DNA of 64,000 nucleotides from Haematobia irritans (Eukaryota; Arthropoda; Insecta; Diptera; Muscidae). Made by a program: the position numbers and the translations under genes. Position 1 is the stretch's first letter. The number at the start of each line of letters is the position of its first letter. This document shows positions 33,725 to 46,000 of the stretch, in pieces. The stretch lies in the NCBI RefSeq assembly GCF_050003625.1, contig NC_134399.1, forward strand, positions 222,388,975 through 222,452,974. The letters run 5' to 3'. The notes under the pieces were generated by a model. It made no database searches and was not told the DNA's origin. It was given only the letters and a program-made list of their open reading frames with translations.

Positions 33725-34480
33725 CGGTTACCACAGTTGGTAGAGTTCTACCAAAGATGGTAGATTTTTTACTGTTTGGTAGATTGGTAGAATTCTTCAT
33801 GTTTTGCTAGATTTTGAAAAATATTCCTCTCCAACTAAGAGGTAAAAAATTTTCTATAGAAATAAAGATTGGACAAAATTTTCTATAAAAATTAAATTTT
33901 GACAAAATTTTCTATAAAAATAAAATGTTGGAAAAATTTTCTAAAAAATAAAATGTTGACAAAAGTTGCTACAAAAATAAAATGTTCACAACATTTTCTA
34001 TAAAAATAAAATTTTAACATTTTCTATAAAAATAAAATTTTAACATTTTCTATAAAAATAAAAATTTTACAAAATTTTCTATAAAAATAAAATTTTAAAA
34101 AAATTTTCTAAAAAATAAAATGTTCACAACATTTTCTATAAAAATAAAATTTTGACAACATTTTCTATAAAAATAAAAATTTGACAAAATTTTCTATAAA
34201 ATACAATTTTAACAAAATTTGCTAAAAAATAAAATGTTGACAAAATTTTCTCTAAAAATATAAATTTTACAACATTTTCCATAAAAATAAAATTTTGACA
34301 AAATTTTCATTAGAAATAAAATTTTGAATAAATTTTCATTAGAAATAAAACTTGAAAAAATTTTCATTAGAAATAAAATTTTAACAAAATTTTCATTAGA
34401 AATAAAATTTTGAATTTGAATTTTTTACAGAAATAAAATTTTGACAAAATTTTCTATAACATAGAAATAAAATTTGGTGT
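33725..34480. repeat. 29-bp array, locus 3, with repeated flank
   Basis: The left flank (GGTTACCACAGTTGGTAGAG, then TTTTTTACTGTTTGGTAGAT and CTCTCCAACTAAGAGGTA) is homologous to 724-840. Units here mostly read CTATAAAAATAAAATTTTG, so the TTTCTATAGAAA palindrome is lost by a shared G-to-A-type change. This shows the array was homogenised independently of locus 1. Confidence 0.85.
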
Positions 34481-37340
34481 GTCAGCCGCCGTCGACAAAG
34501 ATCGGTCGGCATCATTCTGTGCCTGTTATATACCGAACGTTATTACGTTGTACCATATTTAAGAACTGCGAAAATACTACTTTTGGAAATGCTGGCACAT
34601 AGAAGTCGTATTATCGGACATCCTCTGCAGGTTCGGAGGTAATGTCATATGTCGTCCCATTTCTTCTCACACATCTCAAATTATTTTCTCCGTAGTAATG
34701 CTTTTGCTCTACCCTCGTCAGTGTAACCAATGTTGTTAATTAAGTGAGCACATTGCGGAAAAAACCCGACAAAAAAAGGAACGATGATACATATTCGTTT
34801 GGATAGATCGTGTTGGACTCAATGCCAGGCCATTCAGTCAACCCGCTTACTAGCTAGATGAATGTTCCTTAATTTCTTCCCATCAATGTAACAAGAATAT
34901 TATTATTGAAAACTAACACCACTTGTCGTGACCATTTAAGCCATTTACCACAGATACAAAAATGTTCACATGTTTGTTAGTTGGTTTTGTACCATTGTGT
35001 CTGCATCCATCTTTATGTCCGTCTGCCCTGGAAGTTTGCCTTATTCTTTGTCTTTCGTGTACTACTACTCTGGAAATGGGAGATGAACAACATAATTGCG
35101 GCTTTTATGCCATCATTAAAATATATAAATACGAGTACAATTTTGTTGTAATCTTGTTGTTGGTGTTGTTAATTTTTTTCTTTTTATTTATTTTTACATT
35201 TGATGTTCATCGTTCAATTCGTTTGGGGGGCTTTCTCTCTGGTCGATTGTTAAGTGGCGATGATGGGGAGGATGTTAGTTTGGATTTTCTCAAAAATTCA
35301 TTATCGGCACGAGTTTGTTTGTGCTATGTTGTATAATTGTTTTGCTATGTTTGTTTGTGTGTAAACTTTTGTATTGTTGTTGTTTTCTATTTCTACTAAT
35401 TGTTTTCCTTTTTCTCTGCACGGCCTCTTTGAGCAGTTGTTAAGCTATTTTAATCCATAATGCTTTGCCATTAAGCATGGCCACTTGTTGTGTATTTTTT
35501 GTTCTTGTTGTCTCTTAACATTGCATTAATTACAATTAACCAGTCAGTGAGTCCATCGTTAACGATTAATGGTTTAAACTGACAAAGAGCTAAGGCTCAA
35601 ATAAATTTACTAATAAGGTGAGAGTGAGGATGATTGTACAGAAAAGGTGAACAATAATTGTTGAGCAACAAAGTCAAACATTCCATGGTTTTAAAACAAT
35701 TATCGATACCATAAAGGAAATAATTAATTTGTTAGAAAACAATAATAAAGAAACTAAAGATCCACGTTTGTTTGTTTGGTAGTGGCACACCAACCACACT
35801 ACAAAAATTAGTCTATGGTGCTTCACTAATAATTGACAGTTCACACATACCGTTATAATGAGTACACATATGGTATTGCTTGAGAGTTGCCACATAGTAT
35901 GCGGGTAACTAAGATAAGCAGGCATTACCACATTGAGAACAATTTTTTTTTCGTTCATTAATTGGTGAGGAATTTTAATAAAATACCAAAAAAATATAAT
36001 CTAATTAATCTCAATGAAAAAATATTTCTTTTCAAAACTTACTTCATTCGAATACCATTTTCGAATGTTTTTCATTGCTGTACTTCGTTAGTTGTCAGTT
36101 AGTTTGGGGTTCCAGTCATAAATCATAGTTGATCGATTTTACCTTATATGAGAGAAAAATCCTTATAGTGAAATGACCTGAATACCATTGGACCACCACC
36201 GGATATCACATTCGAATAGTAGTCACCCATTACAAAGCTACTATTGCCTATGTGACATAGAAAACCCAGGCAATTACAATTACAGTTAGTCACTCAATAA
36301 GTCAAACTGTTGGTTCTTCTCATCCAATGGCCAAGACGAGCGATCAAGCAATCGACCATGCTGATATGGCGGCGTTGAAAACCAAACATAAACGAAAAAA
36401 CAACAACAATACAACAGTCGAATATACCACAAAAATTGTTATGCTGCCGTCATTCAATTGCCATTTATCCGTTTTGTTAATTGCTCATTATTGCAAATAT
36501 TGTTCCCCAACAACAACAACAACAGCACTAACAACAATGGTATTAAAAGCTCCAGCAACAGTAGCAAAAATTGTTTTATGATTTACTCCGAGACACATCA
36601 AGCAAGGAATGAAAGATTGCTTTGGTGGTTATTGGCTGTTTGGTGGCAGGCCGTCGACAAAATGCTATTATTGCCGCCGCCAGTGCTGCTGTCGTCATCG
36701 TGCTGTGCTGTAGCCAGTAATTGATGGTGCTGCTACTGCAGCTTTTGGCATTATTATCGTTGAAATCTGTCAAAATCGCGTTTGTTCAATTATAAATCTG
36801 CTGACAATTACCACACACAACTGAACCGTCATCGTGGAGTATAGTTAGTCCATAATGCCACCACAATGCATTATGGACTAACCATAGAGAAATATATGTA
36901 TGTGCCTCCATGGACGTGTGTATATCGGTAGCAGTTTTTTTTTTTTGCTCCTTCAGACAGATGGAGTGGTGGTGCACAATCAATGAACACAAATAACCAA
37001 AACGAATGTCACCGGGCTTGCACAGAGAGTGCCAATAGATATAGGAATACCCCAACAAGGGGGGGGGGGGGGGCACAGCGAAGAAAGGAAGGACGGACGG
37101 ACAAATGAAGCTCAAACAAACACCAAAGCAATGAAAATGATCACATGCGGAATAGTGAGAAGTTTGAGGTTGTCTTTTAATTTTATTAATCGTTTCGGTA
37201 ATGGTATTTAAAACGAGTTTTTGGGATTTGATAATGAAGTTTGGAGTGTTAAATTGAAAATAATTGAAATTTATGTTAATTAATTGTTTAAATTGTCAAT
37301 ATTTATTTACTGTGAGGAGTTTGCCCGATGACAATAGCTG
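34481..37340. other. Mostly unique DNA, no gene seen
   Basis: The start (CAGCCGCCGTCGACAAAGAT) resembles 38911-38925 (AGCCGCCGTCGACAAAATTG), a small dispersed motif. Simple repeats include CAACAACAACAACAACAG near 36510 and a G13 run near 37060. The frames at 34962-35336 (124 codons) and 36327-37211 show no domains; the former is rich in short hydrophobic runs encoded by T-rich DNA. Confidence 0.4.
36844..36882. repeat. Perfect 15-bp hairpin
   Basis: GTTAGTCCATAATGC (36844-36858) and GCATTATGGACTAAC (36868-36882) are exact reverse complements with a 9-base loop. It may be a recombination scar or a miniature element; too short for a confident microRNA call. Confidence 0.75.
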
Positions 37341-38320
37341 CACGGATGAAAAAGACTGTTTTTCATATGTTTGGCTATAAACATTATATGTTTGGAACAC
37401 AAATTTTTAAACACAATATTTTTGAGTGCAAGCATATAATGTTCATAAACTAGCATAACATGTTTGGGACATATATGTTAATATGTTAGAACATATTATG
37501 TTTGGGACATAAAATGTTTGTAAATATAATATGCTTGGATGCAAACATATAATAATTTAGAAATAGCCTATAAACATATATGTGTTTAGTAGCTTGGAGC
37601 GCTATTTAACAGGCAGCGATATTGAATTAAGTTGGTGGTTGTTGCTTGTTATTACAAAATTAACATTTTATTTTTCCTTGGGCAATTGATCAGCTACTTC
37701 TTTGATCCTTACAAACTGTGTGGTCCGCTGTTCGAATCCCCGTCCGGCAAAAGGTAAAATTAAAATAAATAAAAAAAAACATAAAATTGAATAATTTCTT
37801 CTACAATGTTTGTATTACAGAAAAAGGTGCTAAGAACTAAAAAATCTCGTGGAAGTGAGAAAGATGTGGGGGAATGTATATTGGGCAGAAACAAAATTTT
37901 GAGCATTCAGGTCGAAAACCTATGTTGTTAGCACCTATATTACCTGTTTATTTTCATAATTCGTTATGATTGTAAATATATAAATAAATAAATAAAATTT
38001 TGAGCACAATATTGTTTGGGATTTTTTTTTTAAGCATATAATATTTTTGGGTGCAAAATGCTTCCAAACATATTATATGTTCACATAATAACATATTGTT
38101 TTTTGGAAGACAACATTATTGAATTTGGATGCAAAAATACAAAATGTTTGGAACTTAGACTACCCAAACATATATTGTTTAGACTAATATGCTTTCAAAC
38201 ATATTATATATTGGAAGAGATCAAACATATAAATGTTTGGGCAATACCCAAAAATGTATATGCTTGAAGCAAAATATGTTTGGGAGTATATGTTACAGAA
38301 GCGATTTTTTGTGAGCGTGT
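37341..38320 (-). mobile_element. Repeat family C, copy 2 (inverted)
   Basis: A 980-bp reverse-complement copy of 15221-16190, 21 kb away. It begins CACGGATGAAAAAGACTG and ends GAAGCGATTTTTTGTGAGCG. The same CAAACATAT-rich arms and the tRNA-like GTTCGAATCCCCGTCCGGCA core (about 37731-37750) are kept. Most internal landmarks are identical between the copies, so both insertions look relatively recent. The frame 38058-38267 is a repeat translation. Confidence 0.8.
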
Positions 38321-39674
38321 GGCGGTATATGTCGGATTATCGTGAAAGGAATCTATTGTTAATATGACAGGAGTTGAATATTAATTTTTTGTTTGTTTTT
38401 TGAATTGGAAACTTAATGGCAGGATAAAGAGCAGAGAATAAAGTCGATCTTTTTATGTTGGTGGGGCTGCTATGTGTTTGCCCTAAACGACGGTCAGTTA
38501 TCACTTGGAAATACAATACAACTTTTTTTCAAAAATTATAATATTACAAGCGTTAACTTTCAGTTGGCTATTATTCAGAGAAAGGAGCAGAGAATGAAGC
38601 CGCCGATTTCAGTCGAAATTTAGACGCCAATTAATTAAAAATGTCATCAGAAAAATACATAGTATTAAATCAGAAAAATACATAATTGTCGTATTTTTTT
38701 CCAAAATTTTTAATACAACCAATCATTTTCCAACTGCTATAATAATTTTGCAAAAATTTAGCTCCGAAAATTTGAACGAAAAGTAAATTTGTGTGAAACA
38801 TTGGTTGTACAACTAATCTCATTACAATTCGAATAACTTCAAATTGATTTTATAATGGATAATTTTATATCGGCTTAGCCGTCAAGCCGTCGCTGCCGGA
38901 GAAAAAAATTAGCCGCCGTCGACAAAATTGGGTCAGCTTCATTCTCTGGAATGGAGCCGCCGAGTAGCGCCACTGAGAATACATTGACTCATCTTAACCA
39001 AAAAATTTGATTTAAATCAGAAAAATGTATTAATGTTGAATCTTCCACCAACACTCAATCAATATCAAGCTGCTGCAATAATTTAGCACAGACAACTTTA
39101 ATTGAATGTAAATTTGATTGCATGATGTGTTGTACAACTAATCTCATTCGGATAAATTCAAATTAATTTTATATTATAATGTTTTTATAATATAACTTCA
39201 CATTAATATTAAATTTTATAATTTTATACTGATTTTGGATAACGATATTTATAAGTTAAAATGATGACGAAACAGTATCAATGGATGATAATGGCTTAAA
39301 AGTTGGAATTAAATAGGCCCTTATCCAATATAAAATGTTATTGCAAACAATTTTAATTACATGTAAATTTGGTTGCATTATGTGTTGTAACTAACCTCAT
39401 TCGGATAACTTCAAATTAATTTTCTATTATAATTTTTTTATAATATAACTTCAAATTAATACTAAATTTTATAATTTTATACTGATTTTGGATAACGATA
39501 TTTATAAATTAAAATGGTGACGAAACAGTATCAATAGGATGGTAATGGCTTAAAAGTTGGAATTAAATAGGCCCTTATCCAATATAAAATGTTATTGCTA
39601 TATTCGATGAAACATCACTTTTCCAAAATGCAACTGGCAACACTGGCAACAGTTATCGAAAACTCACGTGTTGT
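38321..39674. repeat. Degenerate repeat region with a 253-bp tandem duplication
   Basis: Two direct copies at about 39100-39352 and 39353-39605 share GATTTTGGATAACGATATTT, AATTAAATAGGCCCTTATCC and AATATAAAATGTTATTGC; the GGATAACGATATT word is at 39237 and 39490, 253 bp apart. A third, partial and more diverged copy with GGTTGTACAACTAATCTCAT lies at about 38750-38880. GCCGCC-rich blocks (38600, 38911, 38948) punctuate the region. No coding capacity seen. Confidence 0.75.
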
Positions 39675-40258
39675 AAGCAGTACAAAGAAAAACAAGTGAA
39701 AATAAGAGCACCTTCCATGATAATAATTATCACACTTATTTACTTGAAGTCGTTCGTTTATTCCAAAAAGCCAGCAAAAGAGAGCCAGAGAGGGAGAGAG
39801 AAAGAGTGTATTTTACTCTATCTGTTTAAAATTGCTGAACGGCATCCAGTAACTATTAGCGCATTCGCAATTTCAGCTTCTAAAACATTAAAAACAAAAT
39901 ACGAATCCTGTTTGTTTAACTTCCAATTGTAGTTGCGGATCATGCTTTTTTGTTATCAAGAACTAGCTGGCAACCTATGCTATGGTTTGCAAGATTTTAC
40001 TGGGACACAAATTTCTAACAAAAACTTGCAATTTCTCTATCCGATAACTGTCAAAAGTAGTCTGTGTTCGGCTCTCTCTTTCTCTTGCTGACTTTTTTGT
40101 GTAAACGAAAGACTTCCAGTAAAAAATTGTGATAATTATCAAAAATTATCGAGTTCTCGAACGGGCTCATGTTTATTGTTTTAATGGTTGGCGTTCGCGT
40201 ACATTTCTGCTAATTTTAGCAAAGAGAGTAAAATCCATTTTTACTCTCTTGCATGTTG
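39675..40258 (+). repeat. Repeat family D, copy 1
   Basis: Shares long blocks with 47205-47645: ATGCTATGGTTTGCAAGATT, AAAACTTGCAATTTCTCTAT, TATCAAAAATTATCG, GTTCTCGAACG. Its right end GTTCGCGTACATTTCTG, TAATTTTAGCAA, AGAGAGTAAA matches 49537-49590. Possibly a degenerate non-autonomous element bounded by CGTTCG-type ends. The next element starts within a few bases of its right side. Confidence 0.65.
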
Positions 40259-40261
40259 TTA

Positions 40262-40917
40262 CTGGCAGCGTTGCCACAACTAATTTTTATTTTGGACCAA
40301 CATTTTTCCAAAATTGGATCAAAAGTCGTACCAGCGGACCATTTTCCCAAATTAAATTTAAATCATTTAAAAAATTTTCCAAAATTTTACTTCGATAGAA
40401 AATTTTGTCAAATTTTTATTTCGATTTATTTTTATAGAACATTTTGTCAACATTTTATTTCTTTAGAAAATTTTGTAACTATTTTATTTCAATAGAAAAT
40501 TTTGTCAAAATTTTATTTCTGCAGAAAACTTATTTAAAATTTTTAGAAAATTTTTGCAAAATTTCATTTCCTTTGGAAATTTTGTCAACATTTCAGTTTT
40601 ATAGAAAATTTTGCCAAAATTTTATTTCTATAGAAAATTTACCCAATTTTTTTTTCTATAGAAAATTTACCCAAAATTTTTTTTTTTTCTATAGAAAATA
40701 TTGTTAAATTTTATTTCTATAAAAATTTTGTTAAAATTTTATTTCTACAGAAAATTTTGTCAAAATTTTAATTTTAAAGAATATTTAAAAAAAAAGATTT
40801 GACGAAAATGGACCAAAATCAACCAAATTCCATTTGGTCCGACCATCGGATCAAATTTTAAAAATTTGTAATTTTTGGACCAATTTTGGTCCGATCGGAC
40901 CAAAATGGCAATGCTGG
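40262..40917. mobile_element. Array-bearing element, locus 4 (reverse orientation)
   Basis: The left end GCGTTGCCACAACTA, TTTTGGACCAA, the right end TTGGTCCGATCGGACCAAAA then TGGCAATGCTGG. Between them are about 14 degenerate 29-bp units (TTTATTTCTATAGAAAATTT). The 14-bp palindrome GGTCCGATCGGACC recurs at the left end of locus 5 (53769-53782). The GTTGCCA / TGGCAA(T/C) ends look like short terminal inverted repeats. Confidence 0.65.
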
Positions 40918-40972
40918 ATATTTTTTACTGTGAAAGTATGCAAACATTTCTATATATACAATGTGCTCTTAA

Positions 40973-41548
40973 CCCAGATATGCCGGCGGGCATATTAGTG
41001 CAACAATCTTTGTAGTTTTCCATAATAGCATTATTCTGACAGATTATATTACAAAACTGAAGAAAGAATAAAAAAATATATTTTTTATCTTGGATTTTGG
41101 GTCCGTACTACATGTAGTACGCTCGGAATGTATGGAGGCAAGACAGTATTTTCTTGGGATTTAATTCAAGTCCTTTATTATTCAGGAACTTTTGTGTACA
41201 TAAGTAAAGACAAAACAAATTAATAAACAAAATTATTTGGGGTGTGGTTTTTACAACTATTATAATTAAAAAAACATATAAACCCAACAACAATAAAATA
41301 TGCATATAGAACTTTTTCTCACCGATTACGTGACATCTTCACACTTTTGCCAATTTCACAAAACTGAAATTTCTGATCCAAAAAATACACATAAGCAGTT
41401 ACCCTAGACAAAACTTATCAACGTATGGTTTGTTGACCGTTATATTCTGTAGCACACCAACAAGTAGATTAGAAAATGTAAAGCACTGTAAACGCAGAAA
41501 CCTGAACATAACAGGTGTACTACATGTAGTACGGTCGGCATATCTGGG
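40973..41548. mobile_element. piggyBac-like non-autonomous element
   Basis: A 576-bp element flanked by TTAA on both sides (40969-40972 and 41549-41552), the hallmark target of piggyBac. Terminal inverted repeats read CCCAGATATGCCG. The 16-bp perfect palindrome GTACTACATGTAGTAC occurs twice, at 41105-41120 and 41517-41532, as subterminal repeats. The minus-strand frame at 41108-41305 has no transposase motif, so movement would need a transposase supplied in trans. Confidence 0.82.
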
Positions 41549-41552
41549 TTAA

Positions 41553-42955
41553 TATTGCTTCCTGAATATCATATTTCAAAATTGTTAACAATTTTATTTA
41601 TGTTGCATTTTAAATAAATCAAGATAATAGAATAAATTGATATTTAAATTAAGACTTAAATTAAACACAGAAATAAGATTATTAATTTAGTTTCTTTTCA
41701 TTGTAATAACGAAATATGGTTTATGTTACTTCTTTGACAAGCCCCTATATGAATGTGTACAAAAATGTTCTCTCTAAACTCCCTTATGTGGAACAAGTCG
41801 CTTAGGTTTTTACAAAGTTTCAACTTCATTTCTGCGTATATTTTGAGTGCATAATCCTGTCATGTTTTTGACAGTTGTGTTTACGCATATTAAACAAATC
41901 GTTTTAGAATTACAATTTCCTTTTGTCTAGTGGTTTTTGCTGTCATTTGTCATTGCCTGTGTCATTTCTATCTTTGCGGCCATCATCGATTTTTTTACCA
42001 AGTTGTTTTGCACACACACACACACACACATACACACTTAATAGACATGTTTAAATCCAACAAATAGATTTGGATTGAATGCATTTCCGTTTAACGGACA
42101 TACAAGTAAATATACAAACGAATATACGGAAAAATCGTCTTAAGTTATTATTCTGTTGTAGTTCTTAGTAGGAAGAGAGGATACTTTAAAACAATTACTA
42201 TTCTAATGACAATGCATCCTGCAGTTGATGTAACATAGCAAAAAACGTATTCTTACAAATTAACCATTATTGGTGACAGTCCGGAAATAAATGATTCGAT
42301 ATAACGTTTTAAAAACTTGTTCTTCTTAATTTATTGGTTTTACCTATTATTCTTTTTCTGATAATTATAATAAATAAAATGGAAATAAATAAAGTGGGAT
42401 AGTATGTAATAGGAAATACTTATTTAGTGTAACTCTATATCTATATCATCAGAGTATTGGCAACATTGAACACAAGTATACATGTATGTCAATGTTCAAT
42501 TTAACATACATCCATTGTGAATGAATGTTATGTTTACCAGTATATAGTTCTCACGGATTTTTTTGAGATTATTGTATTAATGAATTTACTCTCTTCTCTT
42601 TACAGGTAAGTTAAATGACTTTCATGTCACTTAATGTAATACGTAAGTACAATATGTAGGAAAAATGTATTACAATAAGTTAATTTGTTAAAGCTGGTTA
42701 AGATCTGAGGAATAAAATGAAATGTAAATAAAAACAACGAAGTCTGTATTTTTCCCATATAAGCAGATGTCTTTATTATGTGGTGTTTAAACAACAGATA
42801 ATACGTAGGAGGAGCACGAAAGAAAGAAGAAGAAGAAAAATGCGTGATGATCATTAGAGGACTCTCTTTAGATCCAATTGTGCCAATTCTCAAAAATAAT
42901 GCAATATTGTAACGGAACAAAAATCTTTAATCAGCTTGTACAAAATTATGTTTAA
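41553..42955. other. Unique DNA containing a candidate ratchet site, no gene seen
   Basis: A CA microsatellite at about 42011-42037. Otherwise only AT-rich unique sequence; the frame at 42627-42920 (minus) has no domain. Confidence 0.4.
42573..42611 (+). promoter_or_regulatory. Candidate recursive splice (ratchet) site 2
   Basis: CTTCTCTTTACAG|GTAAGT with the junction at 42605/42606. The preceding TTTACTCTCTTCTCTTTACA is a strong pyrimidine tract and TATTAATGA at about 42575-42583 could supply a branch point 22-30 nt upstream. Both halves match fly splice consensus and there is no exon between them. It sits in unique DNA 23.6 kb downstream of site 1. Confidence 0.7.
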
Positions 42956-43076
42956 TACCCCATTCACATTAGGCTCGAAATCTACTAAAAGTAGATTTGA
43001 AATCCATTTTTTATAAAGCAAATGACAGTTGAAATCTAGTTAAACTGGATTATAGAAGTGTAATGTGAATGAGGTA
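42956..43076. mobile_element. 121-bp PIF/Harbinger-like hairpin MITE
   Basis: Terminal inverted repeats TACCCCATTCACATTA / TAATGTGAATGAGGTA flanked by TAA on both sides (42953-42955 and 43077-43079), a 3-bp TWA-type duplication typical of PIF/Harbinger. The interior has a nested GAAATCTACT / AGTAGATTTGAA fold. Confidence 0.7.
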
Positions 43077-46000
43077 TAAAGTTAAGGTAGAATTACATAC
43101 CAAGCGTTCAATGCGTACAATGCGTCCGATGATTGAAGAGTTGAAATTTCTCTTTGAAATCAAAAGCTCGAATAGTCTGCCACAAACAGAAAAAAACAAC
43201 CCTTCCATCAACGCACGGATTGACGCATGGTGTGTAATTCAACCTTTATGCATGACCTGCTTTTTGGGGAAATCAGTAAATTCATTATTTGAGCACAACA
43301 AGTCAAAATTCTAAATGTGTTTCCTTCTAATGTGTTCTTGTTGTCAAATCCTTCATATTATTTTTGTATGAAAATATTCAGTCAAACACGATCGATTCTT
43401 GAAATATCACCATACCATATGGTGATATCTTAGTTGGATTATAAAATTAGTTGTACAACTAATCATTAAATCATCCAGAAAACATTTTGTAATTGCCGAC
43501 AAATACGTGCTGAATCAGCCGCCACATTTTCGAACGGATCAGTACAAATTTAGAATCAGCCGATTGTGATAAAATGGAATAACTCTCTAAATCAATTGTA
43601 CGATATGTCGCCCAACTTCAATTGATTTCTCCTCAATAATAACACCGGTTTCCAAAAATTGTTTTACATTGTTTAACACTAATGTGGAATTGTTTACACA
43701 TTAACAAACACCTTCATAAACACACATTCAGACATACTTCTTTATAGATGAAAAGCCAGTAGCCTAACCATATAAAACCTTTAGCCAAAACCCAATAAAA
43801 TCAAAACATTTACAATGGCTGGCCGTTAAGCCCAATACAATACGATTTGGAAAATCTGAGGGTGGAGCCGGCAAAAACAGGATTTGGCGAATGTGTTTGC
43901 ACCAAAAACGGATAGCGAACAGTTTTCTGCTATGTATGTACAATGTCTAGTAGGAAACCTTGTTCATAGACATGCTGCCACTTGGGAAGAAAAGTACTAC
44001 AACAACACTACTAGTGGGCTAAAGTAATAAAGTTGTAAAAGCCAACACCATATGTGTACAATGTCATTGTTAGTTGATTTGAAGAGCGTTAACATTTACA
44101 CGCCGTTTTGTTTTTCGTCCTCATATATAGATTTTTTATACTTTTTTTGTGAAGAAACAAAAAAGCAAAACGCTGTAAGCTTTGTGTATTGGGTTTGCTT
44201 TCTAAGCAATTGACGTTTGGCTGTCAATTGCACAGGCAAACACGTACGCGAAACTCTTAAACAACCATAAATACCAATCAACACCATAAGTTGAACATGG
44301 TCTATTGTGTTCAAAGAGAGGGAAAAATGCGACCATTCAAACCGACAGCTTAGAATAACTATGTACAATAACATCAACAACAAAAACATGGTGTTGAAAA
44401 TGAATTCCATTGCTGTTGATATTGTTTGCTTCTCCTACTCTTGTTTTCTTTCCCCTTAAGAATTATTATGGAATTATTGAGTATTTATGGAGAGCACCAA
44501 CTAGCAATTGGTTAGACGGAAGGAACAAACGAATGAAATGAAGCATCAGACAATTATTCTCTCATAAAAAACACAACAACAGTCATAAATCCCGTTAAAT
44601 GCTCACATTCTGATGATGACGACACCATATATGTATGTAGTACTCACATAGCATTTAGTACAGATGAGGAGGAGTACCAAGTGTTTGTGAAATGTTATGT
44701 TAACATCATCAAGTGGCAACACTTGATACTGAGATTTTTATTACAAATCTCACCACATTCTCGGCATTGCAGGAATCCCCCCGCCGCACCATAAGGCAAA
44801 AGAATTACACAAGGCTTTTGATTTAGATGATATTGGTAAGGAGGTGGGGTTCAAATACCTATAGCCTTAAGCCCAAAGGAAAGAAGAACGAAAGAATGGA
44901 AGACAGGAAAAAAAGAAACATTTAAGCTGTCAAAATATTGTTTTTGTTGGTTTGCTGTTAGCTTGAGTTTTGGTATTCTCATAATATTTAAGTGCTTGTA
45001 AACACTTGTTAAAACTGTCAATAATTTTTCATACAGAGAGAATACATGTGTGTGTATACGTTTGCAGTTCAATCTGTCATTTTGAAAAAAAAATACCACA
45101 ACAAGCATATGAAGGGGCTTTCAACGTTGAAAAGGAAAATGGTCATTATACCAAGTTTGCTTGTTAGGTTTCTTTTTTTTTCCTTGATATAGCGGTCATC
45201 ATTGTTTATTGTTTTAAACAATTTTCTTTTGATGGTTTTTCTTTAATATGGATATAATAATGTAATGAAGGACTGAAATGGAGTTACTCCGGTTACAACG
45301 CACAGTGCTCCGGCAATGCTACATTGTGATAAATATTTTTTATTTTACAACAATTGAATATTTGCAAATCACTTTAAACGGCACAAAAATATGTACGGAA
45401 AAAATGTTCATTGTTAAACTGATACAAAAATTAACTGATGTTTATTTTATTTATTTTGTTTTAGATTATTTTTTTTATTTTATTTTTTTTATTTTTTTTT
45501 TAATATTCCCAGTCCAATGAAATTTTCTTTTGTACGGTCACAAAATAACCGTACAAATAAGTTCAATACAAACCAGAAGAACATTTTCGTACAATGTGGT
45601 AATAATTTGGTCCCAATGTTTTTTCTGTAGTTAATGTTTGCTTTTATGTGAAGAAAAAAAATCGCAATAGTAGAAGTTCCGGGTTATAACAACCGGTGGA
45701 ACTTCTTAGTAGACGTATGTCCGAGGAGGAAAAGGGATCGAAGGGGCTTCTATCATATCCGTGATTTTATTTTTACTTTGCGTATTAGGCACCACTTATA
45801 GATTAAATGTGGGTGAGGAAGACTGTGGCTATTTTTTTTTTATCAAAGTCAGTTTTCATTTATTCAAATTGTTGTGGGAAACAAATTGTTTTTAACTTTC
45901 ATTTTTTTCCAACATTATTGTGTTGTAGAAAAGTCCTTAGTTTTGATTTTTATTGTTGTTATTCTTGTTGCTACTGCAATGGAAACCTTTCAAATGATTG

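Noticed and set aside
34962..35336. Hydrophobic 124-codon frame that might be a membrane protein
   Set aside because: The hydrophobic stretches come from T-rich DNA; no homologous motif or gene structure is visible.
36844..36882. A microRNA precursor
   Set aside because: A stem of only 15 bp is too short for an animal pre-miRNA, and there is no supporting arm structure.
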